DNA of 13,537 nucleotides from NCBI GenBank assembly GCA_002311835.1, contig DBZY01000099.1, positions 1 to 13,537 on the forward strand, read 5' to 3'. The position numbers were made by a program, and so were the translations under genes. A model generated the notes under the pieces. It saw only the letters and a list, made by a program, of their open reading frames with translations. It ran no database searches and was not told the DNA's origin. This stretch comes from Proteobacteria bacterium UBA1148. Its GTDB lineage: Bacteria; Pseudomonadota; Gammaproteobacteria; Steroidobacterales; Rariloculaceae. Of the stretch, positions 1 to 6,450 are shown in pieces (the first letter of the stretch is position 1; every line of letters starts with the position of its first letter).

Positions 1-2
1 CA

Positions 3-326
3 TGGATGGGCTGGTCCATTGGACACTGGGAAGGGAACACATTGGTGGTCGAGGTAACAGATCAGACAGAACTGACCTGGTTCGACCGGGCGGGGAACTT
101 TCACAGCGACGCGCTGCGGGTGACAGAGCGTTATACACCGATCACACCAAATCATCTGCATTATGAAGCGCTGATTGAGGATCCGAATGTATTTACGCGT
201 CCGTGGACAATCAGCATGCCGCTGTACCGTCGGATGGAGCCGAACGCTCAGCTCCTGGAATTCAAATGTATCGAGTTTGCCGAAATGTTCATGTATGAGC
301 ATCTTCTCGAGTCTTCAAGCGACTGA
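3..326 (+). CDS. Two-Cys GHWEGD-family secreted protein, C-terminal part (5' end outside window)
   Basis: This is the end of a gene whose start lies before the window; the frame is open from the first complete codon and ends in TGA at 324-326. The visible 107 residues open with W-M-G-W-S-I-G-H-W-E-G-N-T-L-V-V-E, the central motif of the two-Cys family found six more times here. An E-R-Y-T strand, an E-D-P-N turn and the C-terminal cysteine in E-F-K-C-I-E-F follow. It most resembles the stand-alone protein at 7655-8452 (shared W-F-D, G-N/H-x-H and E-R-Y-T segments). The family has no established biochemical function; export is inferred from its paralogs because the N-terminus is missing. It is 26 bp upstream of the next gene on the same strand, so probably co-transcribed. 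The DNA is GC-rich, like 353-1372 and unlike the genes after 1390. An internal ATG at 6-8 is not the real start, since the family needs about 150 more N-terminal residues. Confidence 0.85.
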   Translation, partial: WMGWSIGHWEGNTLVVEVTDQTELTWFDRAGNFHSDALRVTERYTPITPNHLHYEALIEDPNVFTRPWTISMPLYRRMEPNAQLLEFKCIEFAEMFMYEHLLESSSD

Positions 327-352
327 GGAGATCGGCGAGCAGGAGGTTTCAG

Positions 353-1372
353 ATGAACGCTAGAACCATCACATCACGATTCGCGCTTACGAGCGGGTTA
401 CTGCTGGGAATGCTGGCCCAGCTCCCAGCCACCGCGCAGGAACCGGACCACTGGACGCCGGATCGCACAGCCTGGGGTGATCCCAACCTGCAGGGTGTCT
501 ACACGTTCTCTACTCTAACGCCTCTGGAACGACCCGAGACGCTCGGAGATAAAGCAACCTACACCGCGGAGGAGCTGGCCGAGGCCGAACTCCAATCCAA
601 CATCCGACCCACAGTCGAGGAATCGCCTATAGAGGGGAACGAGTACAACGCCTTCTGGACATCTAATGAGAAGGGGCGGCTGGTCGCACGCACCTCGCTA
701 ATCGTTGACCCCCCCAACGGGCGCCTGCCCCCGCTGACGGAACACGGACAACAAATTTATGACGAAAGGGCTGCCGAGCTCGCTTCACGACAGGTGGGCG
801 AGGAGCCTTTAATCTACACGCTCTACGACACCTGGCTGGACCATCCAACGTACACCCGGTGCGTGGCACGCCCGATGCCACGTGTCCAACAAGGCTATAA
901 CCACGGGCTTCAGATCCTGCAGACGCCCGGATACGTGGTCATCTACTACGAAAGCATGCACGATACGCGATTCATACCCCTTGACGGGCGTCCGCATATC
1001 GACTCGAGCATTCGCCAATGGAACGGGGACGCCCGTGGACATTGGGAAGGAGATACGCTCGTCGTGGACTGGCGAAACTTCACGGACAAGCAGGATTTTT
1101 GGGACATGAGTCTACCCCAGGGCAACATGCGCTTCGTGGAGCGGATCACGAAGGTCGACGAGAACACTATCGATTACGAAGTGACCGTGCACGATCCGAC
1201 GACATGGACCCAGCCGTGGACACTCGTCGTTCCGTGGCGGGCGGACGATCCGAATTATCAGGCCCCGGTGGATCTCTACGAGTTCGGCTGCCACGAAGGC
1301 AACTACCGGATGATGGACAACTCGCTCAAGGGTTCCCGGGTTCTGAGAGAGACCAACACTGTGCCTAAGTAG
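353..1372 (+). CDS. Secreted two-Cys GHWEGD-family protein (tandem paralog A)
   Basis: A 339-residue protein of unknown biochemical function. The start is well set: AGGAGG at 341-346 lies 6 nt before the ATG. Residues 1-29 form a Sec signal peptide (basic start, hydrophobic 11-25, likely cut after A-T-A), so it is periplasmic or exported. The mature part begins with the W-G-D-P-N-L-Q-G-V-Y-T-F-S-T-x-T-P-L-E-R-P block (41-61) of the long branch of this family. It continues with an R-C-V-A-R-P-M-P-R segment (C170), an I-P-L-D-G-R-P-H segment (208-215), the G-H-W-E-G-D-T-L-V-V-D core (229-239) and a C-terminal Y-E-F-G-C-H-E-G (C313). C170 and C313 are its only cysteines. It is followed after 17 bp by a paralog roughly 70% identical by eye. 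Its GC content is clearly higher (about 60% in a 60-nt sample) than the paralog's (about 48% at the matching place). An enzyme or ligand-binding role is possible; I do not assign one. Confidence 0.93.
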   Translation: MNARTITSRFALTSGLLLGMLAQLPATAQEPDHWTPDRTAWGDPNLQGVYTFSTLTPLERPETLGDKATYTAEELAEAELQSNIRPTVEESPIEGNEYNAFWTSNEKGRLVARTSLIVDPPNGRLPPLTEHGQQIYDERAAELASRQVGEEPLIYTLYDTWLDHPTYTRCVARPMPRVQQGYNHGLQILQTPGYVVIYYESMHDTRFIPLDGRPHIDSSIRQWNGDARGHWEGDTLVVDWRNFTDKQDFWDMSLPQGNMRFVERITKVDENTIDYEVTVHDPTTWTQPWTLVVPWRADDPNYQAPVDLYEFGCHEGNYRMMDNSLKGSRVLRETNTVPK

Positions 1373-1392
1373 GCAGAGGAGAATTTAAAATG
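1362..1392 (+). repeat. 31-nt perfect repeat at gene junction, copy 1
   Basis: The last codons of paralog A, its TAG stop, the 17-nt spacer GCAGAGGAGAATTTAAA and the ATG of the next gene are identical, base for base, to 2441-2471 at the end of paralog B. The spacer carries the Shine-Dalgarno site (GAGGAG, 8 nt before ATG). It marks the edge of a tandem duplication or recombination unit. Confidence 0.95.
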
Positions 1393-2451
1393 AATTCTCG
1401 ATTTTTTACACTGACAGCGGTGTTATTGGTTGGATCTTTACTACAAGCACCTGCGACTTCCCAAGTTTTGGGGGCATCTGAGGATCGATCAATCCAAGAA
1501 TCAGTATCAGAGTGGCTTCCAAGCCGCACGGCATGGGGTGACCCAAATCTTCAGGGAGTGTACACGTTCTCTACCACGACCCCGCTCGAACGGCCCGAGG
1601 CGCTCGCGGACAAGGAAACATACACCGAGGCTGAGTTGGCCGAGCTAGAAAGACAAGCTGCTCTTAGGATTACGACCGAACGTGACGCTGTGCTCACCCA
1701 GGCGGAGTTTGGAACGGAAATCGTGGCGTATAACAACTACTGGACTTCAAATGAGAAGGGGAGATTGACTGAACGCACGTCGCTAATCGTAAATCCGGTC
1801 GATGGGCGCAAACCACCGCTGACTGAACAGGCACGAAGAATTCAACAAGAAATCGCTGCTGAACTGGCAACAAGACAGGTCGGAGAATCACCTTTTGTAT
1901 ACACACTGTATGACACTTGGGAGGACCATCCCCTGTTTACCCGTTGTCTTGCGCGCCCGATGCCGCGAATTGGGCAATCCTACAATCATGGCCTTCAGAT
2001 ACTGCAAACCCCTGGCCACGTCGTGATCTACTACGAAAGCATGCACGATGCCCGTATTATCCCGCTAGATGGAAGCCCACATCTCGATCCAAGTATCCGC
2101 CAATGGAATGGAACCTCTCGTGGCCACTGGGAAGGCGATATACTCGTCATTGATTGGCGCAATTTCACCGACAGACAAAATTTCCAAGGATCACCCCAAG
2201 GCAATATGCGCTTTGTAGAGCGTCTCAAAAAGATCGATGCGAATACCATCAGCTACGAGGTCACCGTCCACGATCCTGCGACGTGGACTGAACCTTGGAC
2301 ATTCGTAGCACCGTGGCGGGGAGATGATCCGAGTTTCCAAAACCCGGAGGATCTCTATGAATTCGCATGCCACGAGGGAAACTACAGAATGATGGAAAAC
2401 TCACTCAATGGGTCCAGGGCTTTGAGAGAGACCTATGCTATGCCTAAGTAG
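1390..2451 (+). CDS. Secreted two-Cys GHWEGD-family protein (tandem paralog B)
   Basis: A 353-residue paralog of the preceding gene, with the same domain order. A signal peptide covers about residues 1-24 (hydrophobic 7-20, cut near P-A-T-S-Q). An extra low-complexity acidic linker (about 26-42) precedes the W-G-D-P-N-L-Q-G-V-Y-T-F-S-T block (49-62). Then come R-C-L-A-R-P-M-P-R (C186), I-P-L-D-G-S-P-H (224-231), the G-H-W-E-G-D-I-L-V-I-D core (245-255) and Y-E-F-A-C-H-E-G (C327). These are its only two cysteines, fitting a disulfide in the oxidising periplasm. The ATG has GAGGAG 8 nt upstream. Spacers before and after it are identical 17-nt sequences, so it is translated in series with paralog A and the following DUF6152 gene. 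Codon positions are far more AT-rich than in paralog A. Export and family membership are clear; the biochemical role is unknown. Confidence 0.93.
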   Translation: MNSRFFTLTAVLLVGSLLQAPATSQVLGASEDRSIQESVSEWLPSRTAWGDPNLQGVYTFSTTTPLERPEALADKETYTEAELAELERQAALRITTERDAVLTQAEFGTEIVAYNNYWTSNEKGRLTERTSLIVNPVDGRKPPLTEQARRIQQEIAAELATRQVGESPFVYTLYDTWEDHPLFTRCLARPMPRIGQSYNHGLQILQTPGHVVIYYESMHDARIIPLDGSPHLDPSIRQWNGTSRGHWEGDILVIDWRNFTDRQNFQGSPQGNMRFVERLKKIDANTISYEVTVHDPATWTEPWTFVAPWRGDDPSFQNPEDLYEFACHEGNYRMMENSLNGSRALRETYAMPK

Positions 2452-2471
2452 GCAGAGGAGAATTTAAAATG
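2441..2471 (+). repeat. 31-nt perfect repeat at gene junction, copy 2
   Basis: Identical to 1362-1392. It covers the last codons and TAG of paralog B, the 17-nt spacer with its GAGGAG ribosome-binding site, and the ATG of the DUF6152 gene. The two copies are 1079 bp apart, the length of one gene-plus-spacer unit. Confidence 0.95.
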
Positions 2472-2876
2472 CAAAAAAGGTTAGCTACTCTCGTTATGAG
2501 CGCTGGCGGTCTTCTTCTAGCCACAATAGTTCAGCCAGTGTGGCCGCATCACGCGTTTTCGGCAGAATTTGATCCGTCCAAGCCTATCGAGTTACGAGGA
2601 ATCGTCACTAGAATGGAGTGGATCAATCCTCACAGTTGGATCACGATCGATGTAACTCGTCCAGATGGTGTAATCGAAACTTGGGAAATCGAAGCCGGAG
2701 CCCCTAATGCGATGTTCAGAAGAGGATTTACCAGAGACTCTCTGCCAGTGGGAACGCAAATCGTGGTTCGAGGCTACCAGGCCAGAGATGGTGGGCGGAG
2801 TGCGAACGGCCGGGATGTTACGTTACCAGATGGGCAGCGGCTATTTTTCGGCTCGTCACGCCCAGAAGACCCATAA
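2469..2876 (+). CDS. Secreted stand-alone DUF6152-family protein
   Basis: A 135-residue protein whose whole mature part is one DUF6152-like domain (family recognised from its sequence pattern). A signal peptide spans about residues 1-26; the mature part begins near H27-H28-A-F-S-A-E-F-D. The usual family blocks follow: K-P-I-E-L-R-G-I-V-T-R-M-E-W (38-51), I-N-P-H-S-W (52-57, H55), a W-E-I-E strand (72-75), N-A-M-F-R-R-G-F (80-87), S-L-P-V-G (91-95) and a G-Y-Q-A-R-D-G end with L-P-D-G-Q-R. The function of DUF6152 is not established; the His-His plus N-P-H pattern suggests metal binding (my inference). Unusually, the residue before the His pair is Pro, so signal peptidase may not cut exactly there. 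The ATG uses the duplicated GAGGAG spacer 17 bp after paralog B, so it is probably the last gene of that operon. It converges on the fusion gene at 2905 with only 28 bp between stops. Confidence 0.92.
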   Translation: MQKRLATLVMSAGGLLLATIVQPVWPHHAFSAEFDPSKPIELRGIVTRMEWINPHSWITIDVTRPDGVIETWEIEAGAPNAMFRRGFTRDSLPVGTQIVVRGYQARDGGRSANGRDVTLPDGQRLFFGSSRPEDP

Positions 2877-2904
2877 GCGGGCGTGGCTTCGCTTCCCCTC
2901 AGAA

Positions 2905-3924
2905 CTATTGAGGTAGAAAGCCTCGCGTTGACTCCAGATCACAATTGAAAGGAGTCATGTCTATTTGTGGTGAATAGATCAACTCCCTGCGATGAGTCAC
3001 TGGCCCCAGAATGTACTCAGGATCCTCGAGCATAAACTCAAGCACCATCCAAGTACCGCCCCCCGCCAGTTCGTAGCGCTCAATAACGTGCTTTTGCGCG
3101 CCCGATGGAATGCCGCCCTGATAAGGCGATCTATGATCCGCAAAGTTTATTGTGTCCACGACCAGCATACCCGATTCCCATCGGCCGATTGAGTGTCCTT
3201 CAAAAAATCGCTCCCCACTCTCGGGATGCGCGCGCCCATCCATATACACGATTCTCTCGCTATCGAAATACTGGCTCCGAATCGCGATAGTCTCTTCGTC
3301 TTCGTTAAATTCGATCTCTAGTGGATAAAGGTCGCTCACAATAATCATGGCCGGTGTCGGCTGTCCGATACAGCTTAGCTCAGGATTCTCACTGGAATTC
3401 TCATCGTAAGCAGCCTGGGCGATCTCCGCCTTCTCAGTCAAAGCTCTGGAAAACATGGCGAAATCGTCCGGACCTCCCGTATAGCTGATGAGCTTTGAAC
3501 TGTCCGCTATCCATTTACCCTCTAGAGTAGACGTACTGGCAACCACTTCCGGCCCTGTATCAGCTAAAATCGGTAAAGCTACTCCATCCGCATTCTGGAT
3601 CGATACGAACACCCCATACGGTCTCCCGTCTCGCGAAGGATGAGACGAGACCGTAACCCAATCACCAACCGAAAGCGTATCGCGCCTCCATCCCCTGCGA
3701 GAAGCGACGATCGCCGAGGCCATTTGCACTGTCCACTCAATCTGCTCACCGCGTTCGTTCATGGTCTCAACGCTGAAATACGTGTGCGGATTGCGCAAGT
3801 CGAATTCGGTGATTGTCCCTTCGAAGGTCGCAACCGACTCCATGTCCATCGCAGTATCGCTGTGATGCCCGAACACGGGCGAGGTGAATATCAGGACCGC
3901 AGCAACGGTCATCATGAGCCTCAC
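2905..3924 (-). CDS. Secreted DUF6152 + two-Cys GHWEGD fusion protein (paralog 1)
   Basis: A 339-residue fusion. I choose a GTG start at 3922-3924 because GGGGAGG lies 6 nt upstream. It also gives M-R-L-M-M-T-V-A-A-V, which aligns residue for residue with the 5161 paralog up to the shared H-H-S-D; a TTG at 3939 and an ATG at 3915 are less good. The signal peptide is 1-19, ending S-P-V-F-G directly before H20-H21. The DUF6152 domain is about 20-120 (N-P-H with H47, R-R-G-W, S-V-G-D, S-H-P-S-R-D-G-R-P-Y-G). A linker covers about 120-180. The two-Cys domain runs from C185 (P-E-L-S-C-I-G) through Y-M-D-G-R-A-H-P, G-H-S-I-G-R-W-E-S-G and E-R-Y-E-L to C328 (F-N-C-D-L-E-S). Only these two cysteines are present. 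Function is unknown; a periplasmic location is well supported. A duplicated promoter-like block lies upstream. Confidence 0.92.
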   Translation of the reverse strand: MRLMMTVAAVLIFTSPVFGHHSDTAMDMESVATFEGTITEFDLRNPHTYFSVETMNERGEQIEWTVQMASAIVASRRGWRRDTLSVGDWVTVSSHPSRDGRPYGVFVSIQNADGVALPILADTGPEVVASTSTLEGKWIADSSKLISYTGGPDDFAMFSRALTEKAEIAQAAYDENSSENPELSCIGQPTPAMIIVSDLYPLEIEFNEDEETIAIRSQYFDSERIVYMDGRAHPESGERFFEGHSIGRWESGMLVVDTINFADHRSPYQGGIPSGAQKHVIERYELAGGGTWMVLEFMLEDPEYILGPVTHRRELIYSPQIDMTPFNCDLESTRGFLPQ

Positions 3925-3953
3925 AAGCACCCTCCCCAAAATGGTTCTGGAAT

Positions 3954-3967
3954 CAATTCTACTGGTA
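3954..3967 (-). promoter_or_regulatory. Conserved TACCAGTAGAATTG element, candidate -10 region
   Basis: On the minus strand this reads TACCAGTAGAATTG. An identical 14-mer lies upstream of the paralogous gene at 5189-5202, inside a longer upstream stretch that is only about two-thirds identical. TAGAAT differs from the -10 consensus TATAAT at one base and begins 37 nt before the GTG start. No good -35 hexamer is visible, so this is a candidate only. Confidence 0.4.
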
Positions 3968-4099
3968 CTTTTTCATCCAAGACGAGTCAGCGGTCGGACG
4001 CAACTCACTTATCTGAGAGGTATTGCTCTGCGGCTATTTCTTAGCTCGTCGCGTCCAGGAGATCCGTGAGCAGTATAACTGCGCTGTGCTTCTAGTTCT

Positions 4100-5161
4100 C
4101 TATTGGGGCAAGAAACCTCGCGTCGATTCCAGATCACAGTTGAATGGAGTCATATCCAGCTGCGGTGAGTAGACCAACTCTCTGCGATGAGTCATTGCCC
4201 CCGTAAGGTACTCAGGATCCTCAAGCATGAATTCAAGCGCCATCCGAGTACCATTTTCCATCAACTCATAGCGCTCAACGACATGCTTCTGCCCACCGGA
4301 GGGAATGCCGTTCTGGTAAGGCGATCTATGATCCTCAAAGTTTCTGGTATCAACGATTAAAGTACCCGATTCCCAACGACCGATTGAGTACCCTTCAAAA
4401 AATCGTTCCCTACTCTCAGGATACGCTCGACCATCCATGTACACAATTCGTTCACTATCAAAATACTGGTGCCGGATTGCGATAGTCTCTTCACCCTCGT
4501 TGAATTCGATTTCTAGCGGGTAGAGATCCGTATAAATGATCGTCCCCGGCGTCGGCCGCCCGATACAGCTTAATTCGGGGTTCTCAGCAGAAGTTTCATC
4601 ATAAGCAGCTTGAGCAACTACCCCCCTTTCGGTCAATGTGAGTTCAACTCTCGTGAGCTGATCTAGTCCCCCCGGGTAATCGATTAGGCTTGAGCTGTCT
4701 ACTATCCATCTGCCCTCCAGGGTAGACGCCTCAACAACTGCAGCCGGCCCTGTATAGGTCCAGCCCCGTGCGGGGCGTGATACGGCTGATCCTGCATCAG
4801 CTAAAATCGGTAAAGCTACTCCATCCGCATTCTGAATCGAAACGAACAATCCGTACGGCCTACCATCTCGCGAAGGATGAGACACCACTGTGACTCGATC
4901 ACCAACCGGAAGCGTATCCTGGCTCCACCCTCTGCGCGAAGCGACGATTGCTGAGCCCATTTGCACTGTCCACTCAATCTGCTCACCGAGCTCGTTTGTA
5001 GACTCAATACTGAAATACGTATGAGGGTTTCGTAAGTTGAATTCGGTAATTGTGCCTTCATGGGTTACCACCGTCTCCATATCCAAAGCGGCATCGCTAT
5101 GATGACCGGAAACGGGTGAGGCGAGCATCAGCGCAACTGCGGTAGTTATCGTAGACCTCAT
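4100..5161 (-). CDS. Secreted DUF6152 + two-Cys GHWEGD fusion protein (paralog 2)
   Basis: A 353-residue paralog of the 2905-3924 gene, with colinear alignment over residues 1-122. The ATG has GAGGAG a few bases upstream. The signal peptide is 1-19, ending S-P-V-S-G just before H20-H21. The DUF6152 domain is 20-120 (H47 in R-N-P-H; S-R-R-G-W; P-V-G-D; H-P-S-R-D-G-R-P-Y-G). The linker is longer than in paralog 1, with about 14 extra residues around 124-141 (R-P-A-R-G-W-T-Y-T-G). The two-Cys domain runs from C199 to C342 with Y-M-D-G-R-A-Y-P and G-Y-S-I-G-R-W-E-S-G. The last 30 residues are almost identical to paralog 1. It is 160-175 bp from its neighbours on each side, so it probably has its own promoter, facing away from the cytochrome gene at 5336. 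Molecular function unknown. Confidence 0.93.
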   Translation of the reverse strand: MRSTITTAVALMLASPVSGHHSDAALDMETVVTHEGTITEFNLRNPHTYFSIESTNELGEQIEWTVQMGSAIVASRRGWSQDTLPVGDRVTVVSHPSRDGRPYGLFVSIQNADGVALPILADAGSAVSRPARGWTYTGPAAVVEASTLEGRWIVDSSSLIDYPGGLDQLTRVELTLTERGVVAQAAYDETSAENPELSCIGRPTPGTIIYTDLYPLEIEFNEGEETIAIRHQYFDSERIVYMDGRAYPESRERFFEGYSIGRWESGTLIVDTRNFEDHRSPYQNGIPSGGQKHVVERYELMENGTRMALEFMLEDPEYLTGAMTHRRELVYSPQLDMTPFNCDLESTRGFLPQ

Positions 5162-5188
5162 ATCATCTCCTCAAGGTGTTCTTAGTGA

Positions 5189-5202
5189 CAATTCTACTGG
5201 TA
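5189..5202 (-). promoter_or_regulatory. Conserved TACCAGTAGAATTG element, candidate -10 region
   Basis: Second copy of the 14-mer described at 3954-3967, here 35 nt (from the T of TAGAAT) before the ATG at 5161. The surrounding 80-90 bp are recognisably homologous to the region upstream of the other fusion gene, so the promoter was duplicated with the gene. Confidence 0.4.
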
Positions 5203-5254
5203 TTTCCCTATCTAAAACGAGCTGGTGGTCGGACACGGCCCACTCATCTAATAT

Positions 5255-5274
5255 ACAGGCTGCTACAGGCTGCT
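5255..5274. repeat. Perfect tandem 10-bp repeat (ACAGGCTGCT x2) in divergent intergenic region
   Basis: ACAGGCTGCT occurs twice head to tail. The period of one helical turn would put both units on the same DNA face. It lies about midway in the 174-bp divergent gap 5162-5335, roughly 20 bp upstream of a TAGAAT hexamer (5293-5298) that precedes the cytochrome gene by 43 nt. It could be an operator or a chance duplication. Confidence 0.6.
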
Positions 5275-5335
5275 CCGGGCCGCATGAATACTTAGAATCG
5301 GTCTGCATAGCCAAAAAAACGAAAGGGAGAAACCA

Positions 5336-6382
5336 ATGTCATTTGGCGTAAAAATGGAATATTCCGACATCTTAAGAGTGGGCTCAGCATACTTGATCTC
5401 CGCTTTTTTTCTCATGCTTACCCTACCGCCGGCTGGCCTCACACAAGGTGTCAACACCGGAGGCTGGCAACTCGTCACGAGTACCGATGAAGAACCAACA
5501 TGGTCCTACGGAGTCACTCCATCAGCAATTGACGGCAGCACAGTATTCAATCTACCTGGCGTTGATCTCTCGTTCACTCTGGATGAAATTCGAAATCCGT
5601 TTGGGCCGGCCGATTGGTTTCCAGGCGAGCACCCGACCATGCCGGAAATTGTTGCAAATGGCCGCTATCCAGATGTGTGGTCGTGTGCACTGTGCCACTA
5701 CCCAAATGGCAAAGGACGCCCTGAAAATGCCGGAATTGCGGGCCTTCCCAGCGGATATTTCGCACAACAGCTTTACGATTTCCGTGACGGCCTCCGAAAA
5801 AGTGCGCAGCCACGAAAGTTCAACACCAGCACCATGGTGACGATTGCGCAGGGTATGACGGATGAGCAGATTCAGGAGGCGGCAAATTACTACGCCTCAA
5901 TGCCATGGACACCGTGGATCACGGTCGTCGAGACCGATGAAGTACCAAAGAGTCGATTTTCACTGGGCATGTATATACCGCTGGAAGATGAGGAAGCAGG
6001 CATGGAACCGCTAGGCATGCGCATCATGGAGACACCTGAAAATGTCGAGCATGCAGAAGTGTTACGTGATCCCCGGTCTGGATTCATCGCCTATGTCCCT
6101 ATCGGCGCAGTCGAGAAGGGTGAGGAGTTGGTCACAACTGGTGGGGCTGGGAAAACGCTGCAGTGCAGTATTTGCCATGGTGCAGACCTAAGTGGACTCG
6201 GTTTGATACCAGGAATTGCAGGGCGCTCCCCCAGCTACTCCGTGCGACAGCTCTATGATATGCGGCAGGGTACACGGCGCGGTACATCGGCCGCCCTGAT
6301 GCAACCGGTTGTCACTAACCTCACAGTAGAGGACATGATAAATATCGCGGCCTACGTCGCCTCGCTACCACCCGCGGAATAA
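5336..6382 (+). CDS. Secreted diheme cytochrome c
   Basis: A 348-residue periplasmic electron carrier with two class I-type cytochrome c domains. The ATG has GGGAG about 8 nt upstream. A signal peptide or anchor covers about 1-37 (hydrophobic 17-34). A spacer with W-F-P-G-E-H-P precedes the first heme site C117-A-L-C120-H121, with candidate axial Met167 or Met174. The second site is C277-S-I-C280-H281, with M322 (A-A-L-M-Q-P-V) as likely axial ligand. Each domain repeats L-Y-D-F/M-R and ends in an A-x-Y-x-A-S-x-P helix, supporting internal duplication, and each belongs to the broad c-type cytochrome family that moves electrons in the periplasm. It is 68 bp upstream of the DUF6152 fusion gene on the same strand. 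A plausible role is accepting electrons from the quinoprotein dehydrogenase encoded at 9956-12175 or from its DUF6152 neighbours; this is inference. Confidence 0.93.
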   Translation: MSFGVKMEYSDILRVGSAYLISAFFLMLTLPPAGLTQGVNTGGWQLVTSTDEEPTWSYGVTPSAIDGSTVFNLPGVDLSFTLDEIRNPFGPADWFPGEHPTMPEIVANGRYPDVWSCALCHYPNGKGRPENAGIAGLPSGYFAQQLYDFRDGLRKSAQPRKFNTSTMVTIAQGMTDEQIQEAANYYASMPWTPWITVVETDEVPKSRFSLGMYIPLEDEEAGMEPLGMRIMETPENVEHAEVLRDPRSGFIAYVPIGAVEKGEELVTTGGAGKTLQCSICHGADLSGLGLIPGIAGRSPSYSVRQLYDMRQGTRRGTSAALMQPVVTNLTVEDMINIAAYVASLPPAE

Positions 6383-6450
6383 GGTCAATGAGATCCGAAT
6401 ATAAAATAAAATCCAAATCAGCCTCACGATAAAGGAATGTCAAAAAAAGA

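Noticed and set aside
2874..2904. Possible terminator hairpin (AAGCG...CGCTT) between convergent genes
   Set aside because: The stem is only 5 bp with a 10-nt loop and there is no T-run on either strand.
3640..4044. A 134-codon plus-strand open frame across the start of fusion paralog 1
   Set aside because: It is antisense to a well-supported signal peptide and DUF6152 domain, has no recognisable domain and no ribosome site.
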